Assembly (NCBI GenBank): GCA_028701435.1
Contig: JAQVQT010000120.1
Span: 1-5,835 of the forward strand
Length of the DNA stretch: 5,835 nucleotides
Reading direction: 5' to 3'
Origin: Smithellaceae bacterium
GTDB taxonomy: Bacteria; Desulfobacterota; Syntrophia; Syntrophales; Smithellaceae
Part shown: positions 1 through 5,287 of the stretch, piece by piece
How positions within the stretch are numbered: position 1 is the first letter of the stretch
Layout of the letters: each line of letters opens with the position of its first letter
Made by a program: the position numbers and the translations under genes
Notes under the pieces: generated by a model
Seen by the model: only the letters and a program-made list of their open reading frames with translations
Told to the model about the DNA's origin: nothing
Database searches by the model: none

Positions 1-327
1 CGTGACGATGACCTTGCCGCAGTTCGGACCCTGGTAGCATTTCATGTCGCCTTCCCGCCAGCCCGTCACGATGACATGATCGCCAACTTTGGCGCTGCCC
101 AGATCCTTCAACTGATAGCACCCGGACAATCCCCAGCAGGATTTGGATTTCGCATCCTGGATCTCTTCCATGCAAATGCGGCCTTCCTGAAAATTCTTGA
201 CCACGCAGACGCCGTGAATCTGCTTTTCGGTCTTGCCGATGCAGCAAAGGTCGCTGGCGCCGGCGATTTGGCATGTAGCGAAAACAAGACTTGCGGTAAT
301 GAAGGCAAAGACGAAGATTTTACGCAT
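1..327 (-). CDS. Small exported cysteine-rich protein, 3' end outside window
   Basis: This reading frame was read directly on the minus strand. It starts at ATG 327-325 and stays open to the window edge (109 codons visible, no stop). A GGAGGT Shine-Dalgarno (335-340) lies 7 bases upstream of the start. Residues 1-24 form a signal peptide: a positively charged start (MRKIF), a hydrophobic core, and likely cleavage after AGA. The visible mature part has eight cysteines (28, 29, 41, 52, 64, 70, 97, 103), which suggests disulfide bonds in the periplasm or outside the cell. The end (about residues 70-109, with VGDHVIVTGW) looks beta-rich and could be part of a small OB-like barrel; that is inference. 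Cys19 does not sit in a proper lipobox, because Thr precedes it. I do not recognise a family. It has its own promoter at 435-463, so it is probably not in an operon with the 3D-domain gene upstream. The gene is secure; the function is unknown. Confidence 0.85.
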   Translation of the reverse strand, partial: MRKIFVFAFITASLVFATCQIAGASDLCCIGKTEKQIHGVCVVKNFQEGRICMEEIQDAKSKSCWGLSGCYQLKDLGSAKVGDHVIVTGWREGDMKCYQGPNCGKVIVT

Positions 328-355
328 AGGTATGACCTCCCGAAAATAGGAAATA

Positions 356-383
356 ATTGGAAAACATTCTATTGGTTTCCAAT
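356..383 (-). promoter_or_regulatory. Inverted repeat in the leader of the cysteine-rich gene
   Basis: Perfect 8-base arms, ATTGGAAA (356-363) and TTTCCAAT (376-383), flank a 12-base loop. It lies about 16 bases upstream of the Shine-Dalgarno of the 1-327 gene and inside the leader predicted from the promoter at 435-463. It could form a leader hairpin affecting mRNA stability or translation, or be a protein-binding site. The repeat is plain to see; the role is inference. Confidence 0.45.
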
Positions 384-434
384 GGGCCAGTCCATGAAAA
401 ATAGAACCGTCCCCTTAATGCTTGATGCGCTGGA

Positions 435-463
435 ATTTTATGAAATTTGCCTGTGACTGTCAA
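435..463 (-). promoter_or_regulatory. Sigma70-type promoter for the 1-327 gene
   Basis: On the minus strand, TTGACA (463-458, 6/6 match) is followed by exactly 17 bases and then TAAAAT (440-435, 5/6 match to TATAAT). Transcription would start near 428 and give a leader of about 100 bases. The position, between the hairpin that closes the 3D-domain gene and the start of the next minus-strand gene, fits well. This is the best-scoring promoter by eye in the window. Confidence 0.7.
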
Positions 464-510
464 TCACTTTCAGGCGAGGCGTGTTGAAGATGCGAGGGAT
501 TCAGGGTTTT

Positions 511-547
511 GCCATCCAGGGGTGAGGAGCTCATACCCCTGGATGGC
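511..547 (-). terminator. Strong hairpin after the 3D-domain gene, probable terminator
   Basis: A perfect 13-base stem, GCCATCCAGGGGT (511-523) against ACCCCTGGATGGC (535-547), encloses an 11-base loop. It begins 23 bases beyond the stop codon of the minus-strand gene 571-996 and precedes the next minus-strand promoter, which is where a terminator would sit. No T-run follows on either strand (minus strand reads AAAACCC), so it is not a canonical intrinsic terminator. It may block RNA decay, assist rho-dependent termination, or be a dispersed palindromic repeat. Confidence 0.5.
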
Positions 548-570
548 CTTGTACTGAAATTGTCCCGCGG

Positions 571-996
571 TTAATCCAGAACCCAGACGTACTGCTTTTT
601 ATTCTCCGGGATAGCGGAAACTCTCGGCTTTTGAACCAAAGTGTACTTCTGTCTTCCAAATTTTACTGCGTCTTCGTAAGATGTCATGTAAATGTCAATG
701 TTTCCCTTTTTCCTGCGATGCATCCGGTCTTTGATGACGAAAGTCCCCATATTGCCGATTTTAATTCTGGTTCCTAATGTCAAACCTTTTCGTTCCAGGT
801 CCCGGGAGACGGCTACGATGCCGTTTCTGACGAGTTCTCCGGAAGCGGTTACGCCTTTGTTGTGGAAACACTCCTTTAACGTGTACGCGGTTACCGATAT
901 TTTGATTTCTTCCGCCCATACACTGCCGGAAGAAACACACCAGATGAAGATTCCTAAAAGCACCACTTTTGCTACTAATAGGTTTATTCTTGTCAT
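571..996 (-). CDS. Exported 3D-domain (double-psi beta-barrel) protein
   Basis: A 141-residue protein. The signal peptide is residues 1-28 (hydrophobic 7-20, likely cut after VWA). One domain follows, matching the 3D family (named for three conserved aspartates), which shares the double-psi barrel of MltA-type lytic transglycosylases and RlpA. Family landmarks: VTAYT (35-39), TASG (50-53), IVAVSRD (60-66), LGTRIKIG (74-81), IKD (88-90), NIDIYM (99-104), and an FGRQ segment (113-116). Known relatives act on or bind cell-wall peptidoglycan, so a periplasmic cell-wall role is likely. Two aspartates are clear (D90, D101). The first is shifted: the usual VAVD reads VAVS, with D66 two residues later. 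The glycine-rich stretch after D90 is replaced by basic residues (RMHRRKKG). The start is supported by AAGGAGGT (1001-1008), 4 bases upstream. It is a stand-alone gene with a promoter candidate at 1205-1233 and a hairpin after the stop. Family confident, catalytic activity uncertain. Confidence 0.85.
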   Translation of the reverse strand: MTRINLLVAKVVLLGIFIWCVSSGSVWAEEIKISVTAYTLKECFHNKGVTASGELVRNGIVAVSRDLERKGLTLGTRIKIGNMGTFVIKDRMHRRKKGNIDIYMTSYEDAVKFGRQKYTLVQKPRVSAIPENKKQYVWVLD

Positions 997-1014
997 AATG
1001 ACCTCCTTGTGTTG

Positions 1015-1036
1015 AAAAGAGCCGAATCGCTCTTTT
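1015..1036 (-). promoter_or_regulatory. Hairpin just upstream of the 3D gene ribosome binding site
   Basis: Perfect 8-base arms AAAAGAGC (1015-1022) and GCTCTTTT (1029-1036) surround a 6-base loop. On the minus strand it ends 6 bases before the AAGGAGGT of the 571-996 gene. It resembles a short terminator or a translation-control hairpin. It could work with the other self-complementary segments in this leader; that role is inference. Confidence 0.45.
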
Positions 1037-1088
1037 GCACAGATTGGGTTATGGCTACCTTTGCCTACCCGTAGCTCCTCTATATAAA

Positions 1089-1106
1089 CACTCTCCTCGG
1101 AGAGTG
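1089..1106. repeat. 18-bp palindrome in the 3D-gene upstream region
   Basis: CACTCTCC and GGAGAGTG are perfect 8-base arms around a 2-base centre (TC). On the minus strand it is directly followed by TTTATATAG. It could be a repressor or activator site, or a leader hairpin if transcription starts near 1198. The sequence shows the repeat; nothing identifies a binding protein. Confidence 0.45.
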
Positions 1107-1204
1107 GAATATGTTGATGCGTCCTTATTGCCTGATTCTGATCGGGTCCCGGTGATTAACGAGAAAAACAGACTGAAGATAAGAACAAGATTTGAGTTGG
1201 GCGG

Positions 1205-1233
1205 AACATATGCAAAGTGCCGGCGTATGTCAA
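1205..1233 (-). promoter_or_regulatory. Candidate sigma70 promoter for the 3D-domain gene
   Basis: On the minus strand, TTGACA (1233-1228, 6/6) is followed by a 17-base spacer and then TATGTT (1210-1205, 4/6). Transcription would start near 1198 and leave a leader of about 200 bases before the ATG at 996. An alternative is a start nearer the gene from the TATATA at 1081-1086, but that has no good -35. Confidence 0.45.
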
Positions 1234-1291
1234 TCATTATTTTCCTGCGCGATGATCCGGTAAAAATCAAATTTCTCAATCCATGCGAATC

Positions 1292-1361
1292 CCGCAGCAA
1301 GTGCATTTACCGCTTGTTGCGGCGCGGCAGGTGGATCGAAGTTTCCGGGCAGCTTGCCGCG
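1292..1361. repeat. Two adjacent hairpins in the intergenic region
   Basis: The first hairpin pairs CCGCAGCAAG (1292-1301) with CTTGTTGCGG (1313-1322): 10 pairs including one G-T, loop of 11. The second starts at the next base: CGCGGCA (1323-1329) pairs with TGCCGCG (1355-1361), loop of 25. This GC-rich patch stands out from the AT-rich surroundings. It may be part of a small RNA or a palindromic repeat; no promoter or T-run clearly frames it. Confidence 0.3.
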
Positions 1362-1398
1362 GAGAGCTTTCATTTTAATTTAATGGCTATCCTTTTCG

Positions 1399-1410
1399 AT
1401 ATCATGATAT
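1399..1410. repeat. 12-bp perfect palindrome
   Basis: ATATCATGATAT is fully self-complementary and lies about 40 bases upstream of the -35 box proposed for the 1520 gene. An activator or repressor site is possible, but AT-rich palindromes of this size also arise by chance. Confidence 0.25.
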
Positions 1411-1449
1411 AAGCATGATCACTGATGTGGAGTGATTCCGGGCGTATGG

Positions 1450-1478
1450 TTGAAATGAGAGACCAAAGATTAATTAAT
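1450..1478 (+). promoter_or_regulatory. Candidate promoter for the 1520-2107 gene
   Basis: TTGAAA (1450-1455, 5/6) is followed by a 17-base spacer and ATTAAT (1473-1478, 4/6), within an AT-rich stretch. Transcription would start near 1485, about 35 bases before the start codon. It is plausible by position but only moderately matched. Confidence 0.4.
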
Positions 1479-1519
1479 TTTCAGAGAATTTTTCATTTTC
1501 CTAAGCATGGAGGAGGGGC

Positions 1520-2107
1520 ATGATGAAAAAGATCATTGTTTTTATGGCATTGGTGTTTTGTTGCTCGGCAACGGCGCAGGCGGGGTGGCTCGATAGCGTC
1601 AAGGATGCCGCCAAAGACGAGGTCAAGAAAAATATTCAGGAGAAAACCCAGGAAGTCACGCCTGAACCTTTGAAACAGAGCGAGGAGACCAAATCGGTGC
1701 TGCCGTCGAGCGCACCCGCGGTTCCAGGCCTGTCGCCGGACCAGGCAAACGCAAACGCATGTTCACAGTATGTTCACGAGGATTATAAAAAATCGAAGAA
1801 GGCTCTGGAAGAAAGTAAGCTGACCTGGGGGTCTTCCAAATATTTGCCGAAGAAGGCATGGGTGGATTATCTGAAGGGCAGGTATCCCAATTTTACTAAA
1901 AGAGATTTTTATTACAAATACGGCAAATGGTTTGGCAAAAGCTGTGCCTATGTGGACTTGACCTGCAGGCCCAATGAGCCGGGATGTGATATACAAATGA
2001 AGTGTCTGGACAACTATACCAGGAAGGGAGGAAATACCTGTCCCCCCAACCTGTGCAGTTTCGACGATAAAAAATGCATCGAGCCCTTCAAGGCGCCGGA
2101 ACCATAA
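1520..2107 (+). CDS. Exported cysteine-rich protein of unknown function
   Basis: A 195-residue protein with GGAGGAGGGG (1509-1518) just upstream of two consecutive ATG codons (1520 and 1523); either could be the start. The signal peptide covers residues 1-21 (KK, hydrophobic core, cut after AQA). The mature protein has three parts. Residues 22-46 are a charged, probably amphipathic helix (WLDSVKDAAKDEV). Residues 47-75 are a Pro/Ser/Glu-rich linker. Residues about 80-190 are a compact domain with eight cysteines (81, 142, 149, 156, 162, 174, 179, 186), most of them in the last third, in pairs such as CPPNLC. The middle (84-140) is rich in Tyr, Lys and Trp. The even cysteine count suggests disulfides in an oxidising compartment. 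CPPNLC resembles a redox CxxxxC spacing but is not the thioredoxin CxxC. I do not recognise a family. It is a single-gene unit, with its own promoter candidate and a strong terminator. The gene is secure; the function is open. Confidence 0.85.
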   Translation: MMKKIIVFMALVFCCSATAQAGWLDSVKDAAKDEVKKNIQEKTQEVTPEPLKQSEETKSVLPSSAPAVPGLSPDQANANACSQYVHEDYKKSKKALEESKLTWGSSKYLPKKAWVDYLKGRYPNFTKRDFYYKYGKWFGKSCAYVDLTCRPNEPGCDIQMKCLDNYTRKGGNTCPPNLCSFDDKKCIEPFKAPEP

Positions 2108-2141
2108 TCGACCGGGACGACTTGAATCAGGTATCAAAACG

Positions 2142-2187
2142 AAAGCAAACTGCCGCCGGCAAGTGGAGCGGCGGTTTGCTTTTTTTA
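2142..2187 (+). terminator. Rho-independent terminator after the cysteine-rich gene
   Basis: AGCAAACTGCCGC (2144-2156) pairs with GCGGCGGTTTGCT (2168-2180), giving 13 pairs with one G-T, around an 11-base loop. A run of seven T follows (2180-2186). Preceding A residues could extend the stem. It lies 37 bases past the stop of the 1520 gene and insulates the operon that starts at 2261. Confidence 0.93.
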
Positions 2188-2191
2188 TTCA

Positions 2192-2206
2192 CCTTGACAG
2201 TCAAGG
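2192..2206. promoter_or_regulatory. Candidate operator overlapping the operon -35 box
   Basis: CCTTGAC-A-GTCAAGG is a perfect palindrome with 7-base arms and a single central base. It fully contains the TTGACA box (2194-2199) of the acyl-CoA dehydrogenase promoter, so a dimeric repressor bound here would block RNA polymerase. No regulator gene is in the window to pair with it. Half of the symmetry comes from the -35 consensus itself, but the matching other arm is not required by promoter function. Confidence 0.5.
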
Positions 2207-2220
2207 CATTAATTTATAAA
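2194..2220 (+). promoter_or_regulatory. Promoter of the acyl-CoA dehydrogenase-ETF operon
   Basis: TTGACA (2194-2199) is a full -35 consensus. The -10 is either TATAAA (2215-2220, 5/6) at a short 15-base spacing or TAAAAA (2217-2222, 4/6) at the ideal 17. Transcription would begin near 2228, giving a leader of about 33 bases. It lies directly after the upstream terminator. Confidence 0.65.
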
Positions 2221-2260
2221 AAAGGCTCCGTAAATTCTGGGGTATGCCGGGAGAGACATT

Positions 2261-3412
2261 TTGCAATTAAATCCAAGCATGAAGCATAAGCTGATCCGCG
2301 CTTCCACGCGCAGCTTCGCCGAAGCGGAGCTGGCGCCCATTGCCGCCGAAATCGATCAGCAGAGGATTTTTCCCCGCGACGTCATCGAGAAAATGAGGGA
2401 ACTCAATTACTTCGGTCTTCAGACGCCGAAAGCGTATGGCGGCGCGGAGCTGGATTCGGCGAGCTCCGCCATCGTGGTGGAAGAACTCTCCCGTGTTTGC
2501 GCGGCGGTGGGGTTGTGCGTGACTGTCCACAATGGCGTGGCGGTTTATCCTTTTCTTCGTTTTGCTTCCGCCCGCCAGAAGAAAATCTATCTGCCCAAGC
2601 TGGCCTCGGGAAGCGCGATCGGGGCGTTCAGCCTGACGGAGGCCAATGCGGGCTCCGACGCGGGCAGCGTGGAGACCACCGCCGTCCGGCAGGGATCAAA
2701 CTACATTTTGAACGGGACTAAAATTTTTGTCACCAACGGCGGGATCTGCGACGTGGCGCTGATTTTCGCTCTGACCTCATCGCCGGAGCACAAATTGCAA
2801 AGCAGCGTATTCATTGTCGAAAGCAAATACCCCGGCTTTTTGAGAGGGGAGCGAGAAGATCTCTGCGGCATGCGAGCCAACCCGGTTTCCTCGCTGTTTT
2901 TCGAGGACTGTCCCGTGCCGGAAGAAAATCTGCTGGGGAAACTCGGCGACGGCATGAAGATCGGTCTGGCCACGCTGGACAACGGCCGGCTCGGTGTGGC
3001 CGCCCAGGCGCTGGGAATTGCGCAGGGCGCGATGGAAACGGCGGTGAAATACGCGCGTGAGCGGCAGCAGTTTAAAAAGCCGATCGCGTCTTTGCAGACG
3101 ATTCAAAATTACATTGCCGATATGGCCACGGAGATCATGGCCGCGCGCCTGTTGCTGTATCGCGCCTGCGATCTCAAGGATGCGGGAATGCCCTTCGGCT
3201 GTGAAGCATCCATGGCGAAGCTCTACTGCAGCAGCGTTGCCTCCCGGGTTTCTTCGCTGGCCGTTCAGATTCACGGCGGCTACGGCTACAGCAAGGAATA
3301 TGACGTGGAGCGGTATTTTCGAGACGCCCGCGTGACGGAAATTTACGAGGGCACCAGCGAAATCCAGCGTATGGTCATTGCGCGCGCCATCCTGTCCCAG
3401 TCCATTTTGTGA
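2261..3412 (+). CDS. Acyl-CoA dehydrogenase (FAD-dependent)
   Basis: A 383-residue cytoplasmic flavoenzyme of the usual acyl-CoA dehydrogenase length. It introduces an alpha-beta double bond into an acyl-CoA and passes electrons to ETF; in anaerobes it may run as an enoyl-CoA reductase. The N-terminal helical domain is about 1-120, the beta domain about 121-230, and the C-terminal helical domain 231-383. Signature 1 is LTEANAGSDAGS (125-136). The FAD-contact segment NGTKIFVTNGG (151-161) has Phe where many members have Trp, a common variant. R268 of the RQQF segment and QIHGGYGYSKEYDVERYFRD (336-355) are standard. E363 in IYEGTSEIQ sits where the catalytic base of short/medium-chain enzymes lies. 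Substrate chain length cannot be read by eye. The start is TTG at 2261 with GGGAG (2249-2253) upstream; the ATG at 2279 has no Shine-Dalgarno and would trim the first helix. It is the first gene of the operon, 6 bases before etfB. Confidence 0.95.
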   Translation: MQLNPSMKHKLIRASTRSFAEAELAPIAAEIDQQRIFPRDVIEKMRELNYFGLQTPKAYGGAELDSASSAIVVEELSRVCAAVGLCVTVHNGVAVYPFLRFASARQKKIYLPKLASGSAIGAFSLTEANAGSDAGSVETTAVRQGSNYILNGTKIFVTNGGICDVALIFALTSSPEHKLQSSVFIVESKYPGFLRGEREDLCGMRANPVSSLFFEDCPVPEENLLGKLGDGMKIGLATLDNGRLGVAAQALGIAQGAMETAVKYARERQQFKKPIASLQTIQNYIADMATEIMAARLLLYRACDLKDAGMPFGCEASMAKLYCSSVASRVSSLAVQIHGGYGYSKEYDVERYFRDARVTEIYEGTSEIQRMVIARAILSQSIL

Positions 3413-3418
3413 GAAACG

Positions 3419-4252
3419 ATGTTGAAGATAGTTGTTTGTATGAAACAGGTGCCGATGGTCACCGAACTGCCCTGGGATGAAGAAACCGGCACGCTGAGGC
3501 GCGATCTGGCGGCGGGCATGATGAATCCCGCCTGCAAACACGCGATGGAAGCGGCGCTCCAGCTTCGGGAAAAATACGGCGCGTCCATCACGGCGATCAC
3601 GATGGGGCCTCCGGCGGCCGAAGAAGTCCTGCGCGAAGCGCTGGCCATGGGCGCCGATCGCGCCGTTTTGATCTGCGACGCCCTGCTGGCCGGCTCCGAC
3701 ACGTATGCCACCTCGTCTATTCTGGCCCGGGCCATCCAAAAAGAAATTCCGGGCTGCGACCTGATTCTGTGCGGCGCCTACACGTCCGACAGCGAAACGG
3801 CGCAGGTGGGCCCGCAACTGGCGGAAGAGCTGCAGGTGCCGTCGGCGGCCTATGCCGAGCATCTGGAGATTTCCGGGCGGACGCTGCGCGTGCGCCGGCT
3901 GGTGGATAATTTCCGCGAAACGCTGGAAATGGAATGTCCGGCCCTGATCACGGTTTCCATGGAACGGTACGACCCGCGCTATGCGTCCTTTGCCGGGCTC
4001 AATGATGCTTTTGCCCAAACGGAAATTTCCGTCCTGAACGCGGAGGCGCTGGGCATCACGGCCGCCGAACGGGAAGCGTACGGGTCGCGCACCCGGGTGC
4101 GCAGGGTTTTTGTCCGCAGCGCGCAGAAGCGGAATGTCGTGATCACGGGGGCGGCGGCCAATGCCGCGGCCGAATTCCTGGATAAATACCAGCGCAAAAT
4201 CAGCGCGGTGATCGGAAAATCGATCGAAACGAAAAAGCAGGCGCAGACCTGA
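3419..4252 (+). CDS. etfB: Electron transfer flavoprotein, beta subunit
   Basis: A 277-residue protein forming the cytoplasmic ETF heterodimer with EtfA and shuttling electrons to or from the dehydrogenase encoded upstream. Landmarks: VVCMKQVP (5-12), DEETGTLRRD (20-29), NPACKHAMEAALQLRE (36-51), TMGPPAAEEVLREALAMGADRA (61-82), AGSDTYATS (91-99), and CGAYTSDSETAQVGPQLAEEL (118-138). The TMGPP...AMGADRA, AGSDT.ATS and TAQVGP motifs match the anaerobic, bifurcating-type ETF group rather than the mitochondrial type; assignment to that group is inference. Oddities: NPACKHA has Cys where Asp is usual, and the loop after DPRY (185-188) lacks both the docking leucine and the lysine-rich stretch seen in well-studied EtfB proteins (see findings). 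The start codon follows the dehydrogenase stop by 6 bases with only a weak GAG, so translation is probably coupled. Confidence 0.95.
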   Translation: MLKIVVCMKQVPMVTELPWDEETGTLRRDLAAGMMNPACKHAMEAALQLREKYGASITAITMGPPAAEEVLREALAMGADRAVLICDALLAGSDTYATSSILARAIQKEIPGCDLILCGAYTSDSETAQVGPQLAEELQVPSAAYAEHLEISGRTLRVRRLVDNFRETLEMECPALITVSMERYDPRYASFAGLNDAFAQTEISVLNAEALGITAAEREAYGSRTRVRRVFVRSAQKRNVVITGAAANAAAEFLDKYQRKISAVIGKSIETKKQAQT

Positions 4253-4263
4253 AACGTGTGGCC

Positions 4264-5259
4264 ATGAAAAAGAAAAGCATCTGGGTATTCGGCGATTACC
4301 GCAACTACTATCAGAACCGTGTGACGCTGCAGTTGATTGCGCGGGCGGTGGATCTGGCGCGCGAGATTTCCGCGGAAGTCTGCGCGGTGGTCGTCGGCCA
4401 CGACCTGGAAGAATGGATCTGGGAATACACTTCGCACGGTGCGGACCGGATTCTGGCCATCGACCATCCGACGCTGACCAGCTACAGCACGGAGCATTAT
4501 CTGATATTGATGGAGAGGCTGGTCCGGGAAAGGGATCCGGAGATTATTCTGATCGGCGCGACGGATTTCGGCCGGGAATTTGCGCCGCGCCTGGCCAAGC
4601 GGCTGAAAACCGGCCTTTCCGCGGATTGCGTCGGTCTGGACATCACCCCCGATGGTTTGCTGGTGCAGACGGCGCCGTCTTTCGGCGGAAACATGCTGGC
4701 GGAAATTGTCACGGAGCATCACCGGCCGCAAATGGCCACGGTGCGCCCCGGAACCTTCCGGGAAATTCCCCACGACAATACAAGGACTTCCGTGGTCGAA
4801 CGTCTGCCCCTGCCCGCCCATCTGCCCGCGCCCCGCGTGCGCCTGGTGGAATATGAACGAGCCGCGCAAAAAGAACATACGATCGAAAACGCGACGGTGA
4901 TGGTCTGTGGCGGCCGCGGCATGGGCAACAAGAAAAATTTCAAAAAGCTCGACGAGCTGGCCCGGCTGCTGGACGGAGACGTCGGCGCAACCCGCCCCGT
5001 GGTGTTTTCCGGGTGGGCCGGGCACGACGCCCTGGTCGGCCAGGCGGGCAAACACATCAAACCCAAAATTTTGTTTTCCTTCGGCATCAGCGGCGCGATT
5101 CAGCATACGGCCGGCCTGGGGGAAGCGGATTTTATCGTGGCGATCAACAAGAATCCCCAGGCAACCATGATGAAGATGGCCGACGTCGCCGTTGTGGCCG
5201 ACGCCGGGGACTGGCTCAACCACCTGATCAGGGAACTGAAAAAGCGCATTCGGGAATAA
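4264..5259 (+). CDS. etfA: Electron transfer flavoprotein, alpha subunit
   Basis: A 331-residue partner of EtfB that binds the electron-carrying FAD in its C-terminal domain. The N-terminal domain (about 1-200) begins IWVFGDYRN and contains LIGATDFGREFAPRLAKRL (96-114), GLSADCVGLDI (117-127), FGGNMLAEIV (140-149) and RPQMATVRPG (154-163), typical of anaerobic ETFs. The FAD domain has GGRGMG (216-221), GATRPVVFSGW (241-251), VGQAGK (258-263), GISGAIQH (274-281) and AINKNP (293-298). There is no N-terminal ferredoxin domain, unlike CarE of caffeyl-CoA reductase. Two FAD-loop positions depart from the family: Phe248 for Asp and Ala261 for Thr. The start is ATG 4264; an in-frame GTG at 4258 would add two residues. 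Neither has a clear Shine-Dalgarno, so reinitiation after the etfB stop (5-11 bases upstream) is likely. The FAD site seems otherwise complete. Confidence 0.95.
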   Translation: MKKKSIWVFGDYRNYYQNRVTLQLIARAVDLAREISAEVCAVVVGHDLEEWIWEYTSHGADRILAIDHPTLTSYSTEHYLILMERLVRERDPEIILIGATDFGREFAPRLAKRLKTGLSADCVGLDITPDGLLVQTAPSFGGNMLAEIVTEHHRPQMATVRPGTFREIPHDNTRTSVVERLPLPAHLPAPRVRLVEYERAAQKEHTIENATVMVCGGRGMGNKKNFKKLDELARLLDGDVGATRPVVFSGWAGHDALVGQAGKHIKPKILFSFGISGAIQHTAGLGEADFIVAINKNPQATMMKMADVAVVADAGDWLNHLIRELKKRIRE

Positions 5260-5287
5260 AGACGTCCCGGACGCTAAAGGAGGCGCA

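Larger units (their letters stand above)
997..1519. other. Divergent intergenic region, no convincing gene
   Basis: These 523 bases separate the minus-strand 3D-domain gene from the plus-strand cysteine-rich gene. Open frames here lack Shine-Dalgarno sites and resemble nothing I know. The region holds candidate promoters for both flanking genes and inverted repeats at 1015-1036, 1089-1106, 1292-1322, 1323-1361 and 1399-1410, described separately. Confidence 0.6.

Noticed and set aside
366..394. Second promoter-like pair on the minus strand (TGGACT, 17 bases, TAGAAT)
   Set aside because: Weaker -35 (4/6) than the TTGACA-17-TAAAAT promoter at 435-463; it could be a secondary start but is not needed.
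76..456. Plus-strand open frame over the first minus-strand gene
   Set aside because: The minus strand carries a signal peptide, a GGAGGT ribosome site and a promoter; the plus frame has none of these.
1040..1110. Resemblance of the minus-strand leader (AGCTACGGG...GGTAGCC) to the 3' half of a GEMM c-di-GMP riboswitch
   Set aside because: The 5' half, the GAAA tetraloop and the conserved CAAAGCC core are absent, so the match is too weak to call.
1055..1306. Minus-strand open frame of 83 codons
   Set aside because: No Shine-Dalgarno, no recognisable motif, and it overlaps the proposed promoter and leader of the 3D-domain gene.
1035..1412. Plus-strand open frame of 125 codons in the intergenic region
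   Set aside because: It begins at TTG without a Shine-Dalgarno, its composition is not protein-like, and it overlaps hairpins and likely promoter sequence of the divergent gene.
2777..5223. Two long minus-strand open frames (about 413 and 414 codons) opposite the dehydrogenase and ETF genes
   Set aside because: They are antisense shadows of GC-rich coding sequence: rich in His, Arg, Gln and Gly, without family motifs, opposite genes with clear conserved motifs.
5260..5287. Possible terminator between etfA and the channel gene
   Set aside because: Only very short self-complementary stretches (GACGTC, GTCCCGGAC) and no T-run.
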